A stretch of 64,000 nucleotides of DNA from Gnetum montanum (Eukaryota > Streptophyta > Gnetopsida > Gnetales > Gnetaceae): positions 732,234 to 796,233 of the forward strand of contig MNCI01023742.1 in assembly GCA_015680685.1 (NCBI GenBank), in the 5' to 3' direction. The translations under genes and the position numbers were made by a program. The notes beneath the pieces were generated by a model. The model did not search any database and was not told where the DNA came from. It worked only from the letters and a program-made list of their open reading frames with translations. Shown one piece after another: positions 44,172 through 57,290 of the stretch. The number at the start of each line of letters is the position of its first letter. The stretch's first letter is position 1.

Positions 44172-46053
44172 TGTGACATCCAAAAATGTCAATGGCTAGG
44201 ACACCAAGAGGTCTACGGGCGTACAACCTAACCCTGAATCTATGTGACAGCCATGCTGGGGAAACAAAAATTAGGTGTCATGAATGGTCTTGTCAATCAA
44301 ACAGGGACTTATGTGGTGTAGTAAAAACCATTTGTAAAAATTATTTTAATGAGTTACATGTGGGAGCCGAGACAACAAGCAAGAATGTAACGTAGAGTCT
44401 CAGCCTGAAAAATCGTAACATGAATGTGCAAATGCATATCGACAACAAAGAAAATGCAAGAGGAATGCTAAAAATTTGAAATAAATGCTAAGAAAGAAAA
44501 TGGAATAGGATATTGGTGGTGGAGAAATGCACTACCCAAAACTAGGGAGCATAACTTTTGATTGAATAGTGTGTGAAACTAGTACACAGTGTCAGACAGG
44601 CATAGCGGTAGCATAACAGTGTGGTCATAGTCTCTAGGACATCAGGGACACAAAGTTGGCAACTGTAAGGGAGGCTGAACCAGCTGGGTTGGTGATCATC
44701 ATGTTGTATAGGTGCAAGGAAGACTGTGTCGTGGTACTTGCCATGGTATGAAGCTCAGGTGCTCAAGTGCAAGAGTAGTAAAGATGCTAGGAATGCTTGA
44801 ATGCTTAATGCTCAAATGATTTACCCACCACTAAAATGCTAGTCATTAGGGTATTTATAGGGCTAGGGTTGGTGTGAGATGCGAAATGGACACCACATGG
44901 CCTAGGTTCCACATGGCACGTGCATGGATAAGTCATGCTAACATGTTACACTCAAAGTGTTACGCTCTGCAGGATAGGAATGGGAACCCAAAGATTACTG
45001 CACTATGACCACACCACCTAGGCTCTATGTTCCAGAGTCTTAGATACTACCATGTACCTACAAAAAATGTCAAAACAATGAAACTTGGAGTGTACACTTT
45101 GGGACTACATCTTCCTCCTCTTCTATGTAGGTTCAAGTGCAGGGACAATTTTGGGGATCAATGAGGGTGCAAAAGCAAGAAAAACTGCTAATCTTGGCTA
45201 CTAGAGGGATGTCGGAGATAAAATGAAGGTTGATGCCGATTTCTATAAGCTTCTAGAGGCTTTTAGAGGCATTTTTCATGTGTCAAGCTAGCTATGCTAC
45301 ACAACATGATAGAGTGTAGCATGAACACTTAGTAAAATTTTTGTAGATTTGACTTGCTACACTCATCATGTTGTCTATGCTACACAGCGTAGTAGAGTGT
45401 AGCATGAGTACTTTGAAAAAATTTGACAAAATTTACAATGTTTCTCCATGGCACACTAAACACACTCTAGGGTGTAGTGGTACTGATAGCCTTGGAAGTC
45501 AAAAAATCGCCAAATGCATCTTCCATGTCGAGCTAGCTTGACAAATCCTTGTCCAACACTTGGATAAAATTTTGCCTTGAAACCTGTGTTAAGCTTGTTA
45601 TGCTATGCAGTGTAGCAGAGCATGATAGCTCACAAGATACAAAATTTTCCAAATTATTCATTCCATTCTGAACACTTTTTGACAGACTAGCCTAGTACTT
45701 GGGTGAACTAGCAACTAGGACATGTGTCAAGCTGGGCAATTTGTAGAGCATAGTGAGCTTGATAGTCCAGGAAATAGAAAATTTGCTAAGTTGTTTGGTC
45801 TATCCCAAGTGACGTTTGACCAGTTTTGGCTTGACATTTACGCAGACTGGTCATGGAACTATGTGCTATGCTAGCTATGTTGGGGAGCATAGTAGAAAGA
45901 CTTAGAAAAATTTTTCAAAAATTAGGACTTCATCTATGCTATGCTATCTACACTGCACAGTGTGACACCATACTTATAAACATTTTTTCCAAGTTTTGAC
46001 ACTTAGACAAATCTATCATTGAACTACAGGAGCCCAAAATTGGTGGTGTTTCA
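44172..46053 (-). repeat. 3' LTR of element 4
   Basis: Plus-strand text begins TGTGACATCC and ends GGTGGTGTTTCA, pairing with 59419-61274. On the minus strand it starts TGAAACACC like element 1. The TATA box (minus strand CCTATAAATACC) lies at about 44850-44861. It contains several GTAGCATAG/CTACGCTA-type motifs. Confidence 0.9.
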
Positions 46054-47584
46054 TTGGCCCCTCTTTGTTAACGTATGGAGGATTAGCCCGAGAGACATCG
46101 ACAAAGAATAGGAAATACCACGATGAACATGACACCAACACCATTCTTTAGTGCCCACCTAGATGATGCTTCACTATGCTTAAGAGTGCTAAGGAAATGA
46201 AATATGGTAGGGAATAGGTTAGGGAGATGGGCCAAGGAATAATGGATGAAGAGGATAATTTTAGGATGCAACATTATGATGGCTTGTCATCATAGCATGA
46301 TCCCTCATTAGAGTGCTTGCAATTGAGTCCACATGCTAAGGGGGCATACCCTTTGGATTTTGACCTCTCGTTGAAGTGCTTGTCAGATGGTCGATCTAGG
46401 GCTGGACTAGTTGTGAGATGGCAACTGTGCCATTTGACTTGGGCACTTGGTTTGTCCTATTTTATTTTCCTTTTATTCTTACTTTCCTTATTATTATTAT
46501 TGTTTTTGTCCTTTTTTCTTTTCCTTTTCACTTTTGCTTCCTTTTGTGTTTCCAAGAAAACTGTGCGTCAATATTTGCCTACAAGCAACCACAGTGCATT
46601 TGTAGGACAAGTGTTTCCTCCTTGGGATGAGTCATGTTACATACATTTAGGGCTTTAACTTGCCCACAAAGGCTCCCCATGAGATGAGTTACATTACACC
46701 CATCATGGGTTCAGCACCTAACTATAGGAAAGGTTTCATGTATATTGGAGAAGCTTGCAAGGGGTGTGGGAGATTGCAAGATCAAGAGGTAGAGGTTAGT
46801 TTGGCTAAGTAGGGATGTGCACTCTTAAGTAGCTACACAAGTTAAAGTGGACATGTTGGGACAATGCACTACCTTGCCACCATGATGAAACTCACCCTTG
46901 AATGATGCCACCTAGGCATCATCCTACAAACACAACATAGAGAAAATAATAAAAAATAACCATCACATGAGATGAAGATAAAGTTCTATTTGCCAGGGGC
47001 ATTGCAAGAGCTATGAGTGCTACATCTGTTACAAGCGCATGCAATGTCCAAAGCAAGAAGGCCAGTGTAGGCATCAGTAGTGGTAGGTTGGGAAAGCTTT
47101 AGTAATCACACTAGAAGTGGGCACCCAAGTGGCTAGAGGTGATGGTGATGTAGGTGCTCAGGAGTTATCACCAAAGGTAGGAGCTAGGAAACTTAGCTAC
47201 AAGGTGAGGAGACAAGTTGTCGAATGTTCTTCCAGACTTAGGTGATGGTGAAGGCTGAAGGATGGTAGCTCTATGGCTAGGCCATAGTACTACTGGGACT
47301 TTAACAAATGCTGCTAACAGTGAGAGCTATGACTAGAATGATTGACAATGGTGGCGGTAGCTTTGAATGGTCAACACTATGACAAATGACATCTCCAGAA
47401 GATCAGCAAGATGCCAAGGGCAGTGGCACTGAAAATTTCCTAGAGGATTTTTCCTTGATGATGTAAACTCCATTCTAGAACTACAACACCCCACCCCATC
47501 CTGCCTGAGAGGTGTGGGTAGGTGATAGAGGATTGGAAGTATTCTTTCTCTCTTGTCCACAGAACTATGTGTGTTGAACTATAG
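46054..47584 (-). other. Polypurine tract and 3' UTR of element 4
   Basis: Minus-strand AACAAAGAGGGGCCAA (46054-46069) abuts the LTR, the same tract as element 1. Beside it (about 46080-46106) is the conserved TTCTTTGTCGATGTCTCTCG block. 46110-47584 holds no gene. The hydrophobic frames at 46317-46658 are translations of a T-rich stretch. Confidence 0.7.
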
Positions 47585-47905
47585 ATGATAGACTACGAAC
47601 CCAATTTTAGATCTTGGTAGACTACATGTTATGCTAGTTTAAGGTCCTAGTAGATTTTGATCCTAGTTTAAGGTTTGGTTGGACCATGATGTGCTAGTTT
47701 AAAGTCCTAGCAGACCACTGTGCTAGTTTAACATCATAGCAAATTGTGGATGGCTAGTTTAGGGTCATAGCAGACCATGCTATGGGTGTCGGTTTAGTGT
47801 CATCGCCCAAGGACGTTATGTGCCAATTTAATGTTGTAGCAAACATTTGTACCAATTTAATGTCATAGTGGATGTTTGTGCAAGTTTAACATTGTAGCAA
47901 ATGTT
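47585..47905. repeat. Boundary repeat array, element 4, integrase/3' UTR side
   Basis: About ten units such as GCTAGTTTAAGGTCCTAGTA, GCTAGTTTAACATCATAGCA and CCAATTTAATGTTGTAGCAA, ending at ACTTACCTTGCT where the integrase C-terminus starts on the minus strand. Confidence 0.8.
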
Positions 47906-49130
47906 GACTTACCTTGCTCCTGTCATTGGCATGATACTATGTATTAGGTGTAGTACAGCTTCATGTATGAGTGGTTGAATGGATTGGCAAACTCATTGCC
48001 ATCTAGATCAATGAACTTGAAGGCTCCATTGTCATAAGCATTAGTAACCAAGAAAGGTCCTTCCCAGTTGGCTAAGAACTTGTCTGCAGGCTCATAGATG
48101 ACCTTGAGGGCTAGGTCCCCCTTCTTGATTGGGAATTGATGTTAATTGTGATGATGCTTTTGTCATTTTTTTTCTTGGTACCACTTGATGCAATCAAGTG
48201 TTTGCATGCACTCCTCTTCTATAGAGTCGAGGACGATGGTTCTCAACTTGTTATTTTAAACCTCATCAATAAAGCTCGAGAGGATCATGTAGAGCAATGG
48301 AACCTATAATTCAAGAGGCAACATTGCTTTAGATCCTTATGTAAGACTATATGGTGTTTTACTTGTTGTTGTTCTGCATGTCGTGTAGTAGGCCCATAGC
48401 ATGTAGACTAATTGTTTATGCCATCGTCGCTTCCTATTGTTAAGAATCCTCTTCAGAAGGTTGATGATGACCTTATTTGTAGCCTCCACTTGACCATTTA
48501 CCTATGGGTAGTACGATGACAAGAAGGAATGTTTAATGCTAAGGTTTTCACAGAAGGCTTTGGTTTCTGCACTACTAAACTATGGCCCATTGTCTATGAC
48601 CATAGTCATGAGAAGACCAAATTACGTTACTATGTTGTTAAGAATGAATTTGCAAACTTGCTGTGATGTTGTCTTCCTAAGTGGAATGGCTTCAACCCAC
48701 TTTGTGAAATATTCAGTGGTGGTAATGATGAAGCTATGTCATGTGGAAGACTTAGGCATTATAGGCCTGATGATATCCAATCCCAAATGTTGGAATGGCA
48801 ACGTGATCTACGTAGTATGTAGTTTAGTGGATGGCATGTGCATTAGGTTTCCATGCTGCTGACACACATCACATGTCCTAACACTCCATGTAAGGCCAGT
48901 AATAGCCTAGGTGTCTAATTTTTGCTGTCATTGCTCTAGAAGCTATATGACCCCCACATAGTCCCTCATGGACTTGGTCAACAATCTTTTGCACTTCACT
49001 ACTGCTAATGCAAGTTAATAATATTCCATCATAGGATCTATAACATAAGGTGCTATCACCTACAAGGACATACTATCATGATCATTTTCATACCGCATCT
49101 TTTTGGGTAGAGGTTAGATTTTGTAGGGGC
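47906..49130 (-). pseudogene. pol: Integrase of element 4
   Basis: Minus-strand reading gives VIDNGP, ETKAFCENLSIKHSF, NGQVEATNKVIINLLKRILN, RRWHKQLVYMLWAYYTTCRT and a C-terminal EECMQTLDCIKWYQEKK, matching element 1 closely. The frame is broken by stops, including at the Gln before VNGQVEATNK. No chromodomain. Confidence 0.82.
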
Positions 49131-49640
49131 TCTCCCTATTGGAGGTATGTCTTAATATCATCATGCCACTCTTGGGCATGAGCTGTGCTTATGGATGCAA
49201 TACTTGTTGTATGATTTATAGGTTCAATGCAATCAACTATTGAAGCAGGAAAAGTAGAAAACATGTTCGGCACTATGCTTAAGCCTAAAGTAGCCAGTGT
49301 GTCAACTATCGCATTTTCATTACGGGGTATATGTTGGACATCTACAGTTGCAAATTGTTTGTGCAAGTGCTTTGCTAAATCACAGTAAGGTTGTAGATGT
49401 TGTGCCTTACAAGCATAAACCTCTATGAATTGGTTGATGGCTAGTTACAAATCACCTCGAACTACTATGTCCTGGATTTCTAGCTCTTGAGCTGCTAAGA
49501 TGCCTCTAGGGAGACCTTCGTACTCCACCACGTTGTTTGTACAAGGAAATGCAAAGTGATATGCAAAGGGTCAGATCTCCTTAGAGGGGAATGTAAAAAT
49601 GGTAGCAACACTACCACCTTATGTGGTCGAAGCGTAAAAT
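49131..49640 (-). pseudogene. pol: Second RNase H domain of element 4
   Basis: The frame 49136-49366 carries VQHIPRNENAIVDTLATLGL, corresponding to HVPRDENTIADALATLAL of element 1. Upstream (to about 49600) are remnants of the CTNNVVEYEGLP-type segment. Confirms the double RNase H arrangement in a second element. Confidence 0.75.
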
Positions 49641-50177
49641 AGCCTCAAAGTTTGCAAGTACTTGACTTAAGCTACTGACATGCTCATCAAGGAATTTCAA
49701 ATCTATCGTTGCTTGATCATCTAGGTGAAGCTATGAGTTGTGTGGCTATTACTTGACCTTTTCTAGATGCTTGTGCTATATAGTGTAGGTCAAACTCCAC
49801 TATTATTGCGTTCCACTTTGCTATTTGACTACTTTCATTTGTGTTCATTGTAATGGTCCTAAGTACGTTGCTTTGTAGATGACGTTAACTTGGCTATGGA
49901 AAAGGTAGTGTCTCCACTTTTTAAGTGCAAAGACTAAGGTGAGACAGTTCTTCTTTACATCATTATATTTCACCTTGTGGGCTACTAGTGCATGGCTTAA
50001 GTAATAAACAGGGACCTCGGAGCCATCGTCTCACTTTTAGCAAAGTAAAAAAGTAATGGACGTGTTTGAGGTTGCAAGGTAAATGTAGAAAGGTTTATCT
50101 CCTTTTAGAGGATAGACTGTTGGAAGTTGACTGAACTCCTTTTTTAGGTTGTTAGATGCCTCTTAGCATTAAGCTAT
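49641..50177 (-). pseudogene. pol: RNase H (retroviral-type) of element 4
   Basis: Minus strand: remnants of the first RNase H, with NESSQIAKWNAIIVEFDLHY and ASRKGQVIATQLIAS (about 49690-49840) following the helix region. Frameshifted and stopped. Confidence 0.65.
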
Positions 50178-51377
50178 TTACTCAATGTCGATCCCCTTCT
50201 TGATTAAATGTTGCATTGGTTGCAACTTGTCAGTCAACCTTGCAATAAACCTACGTATGAATTGTAGCCTACCTTGTAACCCACATAACTCCTTTAGGTT
50301 TGCTAGTGGTGCTAAGTTGGTGATAGCCTTAACCTTATCGAGGTCTATGCATATGCCTACTTCTGATATCACAAAGCCTAACATGCAACCAGTTTTGATG
50401 CCAAAAACACACTTTTTTGGATTAAGCCTAAGGTCATATCTAAGACAATGTTTAAGGACATGGTCTAATTCATCTACATGATCATGAGCCACTTTGAACT
50501 TAACTGCTATTTCATCAACATAGTTATTAATAAAATCTAATAGATAGTCACTAAAGATGTATGTCATTGTGAATTGATATGTTACTCCTACATTCCTTAG
50601 TCCAAAGGGCATCATTTTATAACAAAATGTACCCCATGGGATCATGAAAGTAGTACTAAGCTGGTGCTTTAGGTTGATTCGAATTTGGTTGTACCTTGAG
50701 AACCTGTCCATGAAGAATAATAAGGCATGACTAGCGATGAGTTGGTCAATACTAGGTAATGGAAAATCATCTTTAATGGTTGCCTTGTTTAGGTCCCATA
50801 AGTCTATGCAAATGAATATACTTCTATTTTTCTTGGGAACAACTATGATGTTTGAGACCTAGTCGATGTAGTCAACTACCTAGATGAAAATAGCTTTGTA
50901 AAGCTTAGTGATCTCATCACAAATGACCAACATGACCTCAAGCTTGACTTTACAAGCTTTTTGGTTAACCAGCTTAACGCAAGGATCTAAGATAATGTTA
51001 TGTTGTACTATACGAGGGTCTAAACCCAACATGTCCTTGTACGACCATGCGAATGCCTTAACATTATCACTAAGGACTTTAGAGATGTCTTGTTGGATTT
51101 GAGGCTCTAACAATGAACTAAGTTTTAATGTTTTCACCTCACCTTTACATGTTATTACAAGGACTTCTATCAGGGGATCCTCAGTTACATCACCTGCTTC
51201 TAAGTCTAGAGCTTGAATTAGATGTTCCGGCCAATCTAGTGATGTCTCTAGTAATGCTACATTTATATCATAGGTAAGCAATTTTAAGTCCAAGAATTTT
51301 ATATTTATGCATCTCATGGATTTTCCATAAGGTCTAGTTGAGACTAAAGGTGAATGAAGACTCTTGTATGCATTCAT
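50178..51377 (-). pseudogene. pol: Reverse transcriptase of element 4
   Basis: N-terminal frame 50880-51377 (MNAYKSLHSPLVSTRPYGKS, FAWSYKDMLGLDPRIVQHNI) and core frame 50178-50711 (MDRFSRYNQIRI, FCYKMMPFGLRNV, LNPKKCVF, GLQGRLQFIRRF). The catalytic box reads YVDE instead of YVDD (about 50508-50525). A gap between the frames holds the template-grip motifs in broken form. Confidence 0.87.
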
Positions 51378-51534
51378 TTTTCAAGAGATCCTGCAAAACA
51401 ACCAGAAAAATGTCAAGCAGCACCTGTCTTAATAAAGCGAAATGCATAGAATAAGTAAGGTAATGACATGAAAACTTAATTAACTATGAAGTATGTAAAG
51501 TGATTTATTTTATGTATTTCTTATTATTTTTTTT

Positions 51535-51590
51535 CTACGGCCTTGATTGGCCATAAATTTTCCAGTTTAAGCTCATAGGAAACCATAGAC
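51535..51590. repeat. Boundary repeat, element 4, RT/antisense-promoter side
   Basis: GATTGGCCATAAATTTTCCA and CAGTTTAAGCTCATAGGAAA, counterpart of 28090-28160. Confidence 0.55.
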
Positions 51591-51734
51591 TATGTATGGT
51601 GTATAAGTTTAAGCAAAGATTAAAAGGTTTGAAACATGGGACTGATTTGAATGTTTATCAGGAAAGTAGAAAAAATGTAAAAAAACTTCTATGTAGGAAG
51701 CTGGAAAAGTCAAAAAAAATTCTAACATTTCTAT

Positions 51735-51847
51735 GTGCTACGCTCATCCCACATTACACGCAAGACATGCAGCACCCTATGTTACGCATGGGACATGGAA
51801 TGTCCCAAGAGGGTGACATGTCCTTTGATCCTAAAGGTTATAAATAG
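51735..51847 (+). promoter_or_regulatory. Promoter of AS gene copy 4
   Basis: TATAAATAG at 51839-51847, 150 bp before ATG 51989, with two upstream ATTACACGCAAGACATG/GTTACGCATGGGACATG copies. Same spacing and order as element 2. Confidence 0.65.
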
Positions 51848-51988
51848 AGGTTTCACTCATTGTAAACTTATCATTTTCACCGTTAGAGCCAATAGTCATC
51901 TACGCGTAGCATAACCAAGGTAGAGAGTAGCAACCACAAAGGGAAGCTAGAGCATGACAAAAGTGAAGCTGGAGCGTAGCAGCTGAAG

Positions 51989-54900
51989 ATGGCATGCAAG
52001 AGTGAATGTAAACACCTTGTCCTCACCAACATTGATGAAGGTGAGCATACCTTATGGTTCCTTCCTAGGGTGTGCATCAAAAAATGCTAAGACATACCAT
52101 TGGCAAGGTAAGCTGTCAAGCTCTACCCTTCTGATTTTGTTCTTTCCCTAACTTCCCACACATCTAGGCTTTGCATTTTTGGGGTCTTGGATTTCTAAAA
52201 GATGGCCTGCCATGAGCAGGGATCACCACTACCATTATCGTGGGCATTGTGCCATGGCCAAGGAGGGAGTGCACATACTACATTTTTTTTTCATTTCTTT
52301 TACCCTTTTTTCTATTTTGGAATCAAGGTTTTGTGGGTTCCCTGCACTGCAATGCAGAATAGGGGTTCTCAACATCCCACACCATGGAATGAGGGTTTCT
52401 TAGCATGACATGATTTTTGTATTGGATACTAGTGCTACAATTCTAGGCAAGGATTTTTATGTGTCCCATGTCGCAGGATGGAATAGGGGATTTTTGGCTT
52501 CCAATGAGCGTAGTGCAAATGAAGACTTTCTATAGCATGTACCATGAGCGTAGCGCATTATTAGGGTTTGGGTGCTCCATGTCCCATGCCATGGAACAAG
52601 GATCTCCTATGTGTCCCACATCATGGCATGGAACAAGGCTTCTTGTGGCATCCCACGCCATAGCATGGAACAGGGGTTTCATGGGTGTCATATGCCATGG
52701 TGTGTACTAAGGTTTTTTTTGGTGTCCCATGTCACGGGATAGGACTCAACCAAGGTGGTCCAAGGTTATGCCTGTCATGCTCTAGTATCTCCAAGAACAT
52801 GACAAAAAGTTAAAAAATTTGACACTACTATGTTCAACACTTAGAAAATTTTGTAAGTTTTGTAGTTATCACGCTCTATGGTAGCATGACCAACACTTCG
52901 AAAATTTTTGTGCTGGAAAGTATCACGCTCTGTGGGGAGTGTGACCAATAGTTAGAAAAATTCTAAGTTTGAAATCATCATGCTCTATGGGGAGCATGAT
53001 TGACAGTTAGAAAAGCTTTTGATGATTTCTTGAAAATTATAGGTGTTAATGTTGTGCCTCATTGGGGATTAGGTATGTCAGATTGGGATGCCAACATCCC
53101 TTCCCTATGGGGCCTTGGGGGAGAGTTAATTATGTTACATGTAAAATTTTATTTTATTTTATTTTATTTATCTTATGCATTATTTGTCTATTAATTTTTA
53201 TTATTTTTGTTATCTTTTTCCAATACTAACACTTTCACTATTGTGGCATTGCAGGATCTTGCTAAAACCTATTCTCATCGTGGTCGAACTGTTGGGGATT
53301 CTGTGTTGCATGAGTGATCCTATACTAAATGTACCCATACAACATGCACATGTGGGAAACCAGATGGTTTGGTTCTATTTGGATGCACAAGAATTCCTAG
53401 AATTCCTACTTTGCCACTTCAGTGTGATCATATGGTCACATTTGTCAGCTGAAGTAGTAGGTGTCATAGTTGAGACATTGTTGCCTAGGGCGAACCGAGG
53501 CATTCTGAAATTTCATGTCAAACAAACCTGCTAAAGGTGAAGAGGCATGAAGCTTGAACTAATGCCCAAAAGGCCTCAGACTCTTATCTTGGATTTGTAA
53601 AATGTTCAAGTTCCAATGCTACCATAAATACAACACTGTATTTCTTGCCCAACGTGTGCACATGGTCTTCCAAAACCCACCTGGGTTGGTTTATTATGCT
53701 AGAGGGTGAGCCTTGTTGTGACTTTTTTTACTGCATAGTGTTTCATGATTTAGCCTGCTAACTACTTTGGTACCTATTCCCAAGTTCTGTATTGATGCAA
53801 ACAACCTCCATGATGGAGAGGGGATACTAAACTTAACCCAAACGACCCTACAAGAATCTTCATTCTCTAAGAATATGCATGCTAGAGTAATAGGGCAAGT
53901 TGGATCAGATTTGGTGGAATACCCTAGTAGGTATTCCAAATCTAATTAGAGGTGTCAAAATCTTGGCTGGTTGGATGTTGAGTGGGCATCCCAGATCCTG
54001 AGTATAGAGGAGGTTTTGATCCTAACTGTTTTACACACCATTTGTACCACGTAAGTTATATCACCTATTTAATTTCATGCACATTTAATTTTATAGCTTC
54101 ATCATGTTGCTAATTCTACTTTTCTTTATTGTAGCTATAGCTAACTCCAGAGAGGTTACAGTGGTTGTTTTAGGATGCACTTAGTCCAATCTCCTCTTCA
54201 AGTATGGTGAGGTTGATAGTTCGAAACACTGGTTGTGCCACGAGGCCCTAGTAAGGATAGCCCAAAATCTTCAGTAGGCTAGGCTCATAGACCGTTTCTT
54301 GGTCATGAACCCAAACATCCCAATAGTAGAGATGATTTCCTTAGTCAACTCTTTCACTAAGAGTGCCAGACATTTTTGCATGCAAGTTCATAATGTGCAA
54401 GTGGTCTTCAAGATCATGGATGACCTCTTCTTGGATCTCTTCGACATCCCCTCTAAAGGTCTACCAATGGGCAAGAAGATTGATAAGGAACTAAACCATA
54501 TAGGGGGCATTGAAGAGTGGCTAGGCACTTAGAAAGACCACAAGGGTATAGCCATGAAGAAAGTGAAATTGCCTATGGCCCAACATCTCTATCCCATCTT
54601 TCGGGCTCATGCATATAATATGCTACTTTTCCAAGGAAAGGTCCTTGGGGTGGAGTAAGCTTGAGTAATGAGAGATGTGATAGAGAAAGGGACATAGTGT
54701 AACTAGGCCAAATACCTTGTCGAAGGCCTACAAGTTGAAATTATTAAGCTACGTGGCAACCTCAAGGCATGATCTCACGTGCATTTTGCCTTCCTCGTAG
54801 TGTGCCTACGAAGGTTTGTGGAACTCTTGGTGGTTCGTGAGAATGGGAAATGGATGGTGCAAGATCATACCTAGGTTTCTAATCCATGGACTTACCATTT

Positions 54901-56340
54901 TTTCTACACAACATTGTTACAGGAACCCCTAGAGGCTATTGGTGAGTCATTCTTAGTGACAACCAAGGGCCATGCAGGGCCATCCTACCATGTACATGAC
55001 AGTGCTGGGGAGGCTCTCCCAACAAACATAGGTAATGCAGCAAGAGTGTCATGACTCATTACTAAGATGATGAGGTCAAAGATGCAAATCAAGAAGCCTC
55101 ACCCCATAGAGGAGCCCATGCGCGAAGTTGAGGAAAGGGGCAAGAAGCTGAACTTTAGACTTCATGATGTGCAATCAGAATTAGCTAGTAAGTGTGCGTT
55201 ATTTAGTGTTATGCTATATATTTTTTTTGAATTGATTGTTGAATATTCTAATTTAGATTATTGCAACATAGGCAAGAGGCCCCCTGTAGTAGAAGCGAAG
55301 CCTTTAGAGGATGATGCCCCTTAACCCAAGGGACACTTTGAAGATGAGGAAGTTGCAAAAGTGTTGAGGCAACTTCAGGAAGAGGGGTTGCAATTTGAGG
55401 ATGGTGAGTTTGACCATTTGTTTGACAGCATGCAAATGGGCAATCCCCCTGCTCTCACCTCTAAGGACTTGTTGGGTAGGAGCTTTGCACTACCATATTC
55501 ATTGTGTTTTTTCCTTTTCTTTCTTTTTGTTATGTATTTTTTTATACTTTCTTTTTGTTATTTTTATATCTTTGTTTTTTTTATGGTCATAAAATGTTTT
55601 TATGCTACAGCAGCTAATGCCTCTGTTGAGCATCTAAAATCAACATTCACTTTTTGCTCATGACTATGGGTGGAAACTCCAAACAAGTTCGCCCTCATGC
55701 AAGGCATAGTGGATGATATGATTGACCACCTTAAATAGATAGATCCTAAGATAGGTATGTTTATTTTACTTCTCCAAAGCTATCTAGGTTGATGTTGTAC
55801 TCAAGTTCCTTCCTGAGGTGGAGCAGGTGCCTCATCATGTCTATGACGAGGCAAGCAAGTATGCACTACACTGTACATGATTTTTGTGGAAGTGTAGGCT
55901 CATGAATGAGAAGCTATGGAAATAGGTGCAAGAGCTCCGGGAACAAAAGGTGAACCAGGCTAGAAGATTTACAGTCATATTATGACTTCTTGGCAACCCA
56001 CAACATATTAGACGGTAGCTAGCATATAGCTGAGATTGATTTTGCCAAGTACTGGTTGGCTATTTGGGGTAAGAATGAGGCTACTTGCAAGGTCATTGAA
56101 CAACATTTGTAGATGGACCTCTTGGCTCCGAATAACCAAGATTGGAAGGCCTACAGTGCCAAAGTATATGAATGGGGACAGACTTAGAAAAGCCACAAAC
56201 ATCATTACAAGAGGGAACACATAGCCTACTGCAAGAAATACAGAGATGAGTCTATGGAGCACCAATGTTAAGAGATATTCCTTAACACCATCAGTGTAAA
56301 GCAAGCTTATAAGATGTTTGCAAGCCATCTAGTGGTTAGT
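51989..56340 (+). pseudogene. Antisense spliced gene of element 4 (AS gene copy 4; 3' end deleted)
   Basis: Exons by comparison: 51989-52107 (119 bp), about 53255-53707, about 53785-54050 (donor GTAAGT intact), 54141 to about 55185, 55271 to about 55480, a small exon ending near 55755, and about 55790-56340. Exon 4 keeps NPNIPIVEMISLVNSF, FDIPSKGLPMGKK, GGIEEWLG and FVELLVVRENGKWMVQDHT. Exon 5 is acidic (EVAKVLRQLQEEGLQFEDGE). The small exon has ETPNKFALMQGIVDDMI, matching ETLDKFTFMEGIGNDMI of copy 1. At 56341 the sequence jumps past the conserved end of exon 7 and exon 8. Several stops are shared with copy 2. Confidence 0.75.
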
Positions 56341-56539
56341 GATGTAGCCCTACTATTGGGAACTTTTATGTCTTTTTGGATAACCCATGTGGTTGTTGAT
56401 GTAACTTTGTACTATGTATTTGATTTTATGATTTAATGAAAAACATGACATTTATTTACTTCACATTTTATCATTTTAACTTGTAATTCAGTTGATATTT
56501 TTACTTAGGATTTTTTTTGATGTGATTAGACCCCTTGTG

Positions 56540-56720
56540 GGCCCCATGCTAATTTAAGGCAATGGCATTTTAAGGCCATTTTGGACCATCGCTAGTATAA
56601 GGCCATTTCAGGCCATCGTGTAAAAGGAAGTTGGTTGCCAGTTTTACGCCTTGGTGGGTCGTGCGATAGGTTAAGGCCATTTTGGGCCACATTGTAGTTT
56701 AAGGTATTTTTGGGCCTTGT
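56540..56720. repeat. Boundary repeat array, element 4, antisense/protease side
   Basis: Units TTTTAAGGCCATTTTGGACC, TATAAGGCCATTTCAGGCCA, GTTAAGGCCATTTTGGGCCA and TAGTTTAAGGTATTTTTGGG. Has about two more units than element 2. 56341-56539 and 56721-56867 are AT-rich without a gene. Confidence 0.72.
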
Positions 56721-56867
56721 TTTACTTTATTTTATTTTATTTTATTTGAAGAAATAAAGTTAAAAAAATTCATAACTAATGCAAGATGCAAACATCACGT
56801 AAATTGCAACTATACAGACAAAGGGACAAAAGACCAGTTTGGTAGGAAAGAAAATTAGGAACATGTC

Positions 56868-57290
56868 CTAGTCACGCAAATGTTTCCTAACTCGATGTGA
56901 GTTAAGCAGTGCGTAAGGCCTGGTGGGCACTAGATGATACTCCCCTAGGCTATCATCTACCATGGAAAAGGGCAATTCTACCCATAGAGCTTCCTCATGG
57001 AGGTCACTCATCTTGCTTGGTTGCTTAACATTGGGTGAACAACATTGACTTTCATTGCAAATAGGTGGTGTGTCCTCAGAGATCTCCACCTCTGACCCTT
57101 GTTTAGTGTCTATTTTGTTAATAGTTAGAGGGGCCATGTTATCACCAAAGATCACCACCTTCCTACCTTCACAAGACAAGTGGATTACTTGGTGGATTAG
57201 TGAAGAAACAACCCGTAGCTGGGCTAACTAAGACCTCCCTAAGATTAGGTTGAATTTGGGCATCTCTTCAATCATGATGAACTCTTTGCA
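56868..57290 (-). pseudogene. Truncated protease of element 4
   Basis: Minus strand: only the C-terminal protease part remains (SCEGRKVVIFGDNMAPLTIN and the downstream acidic tail, 56868-57179), reaching to about FIMIEEMPKFNL near 57285. The catalytic loop, pre-protease, linker and gag knuckle are removed by a deletion with its junction at about 57287-57292. Confidence 0.75.

Noticed and set aside
46317-46658. Hydrophobic ORFs suggesting small membrane proteins
   Set aside because: They read through a T-rich tract in a 3' UTR, with no counterpart in the other elements.
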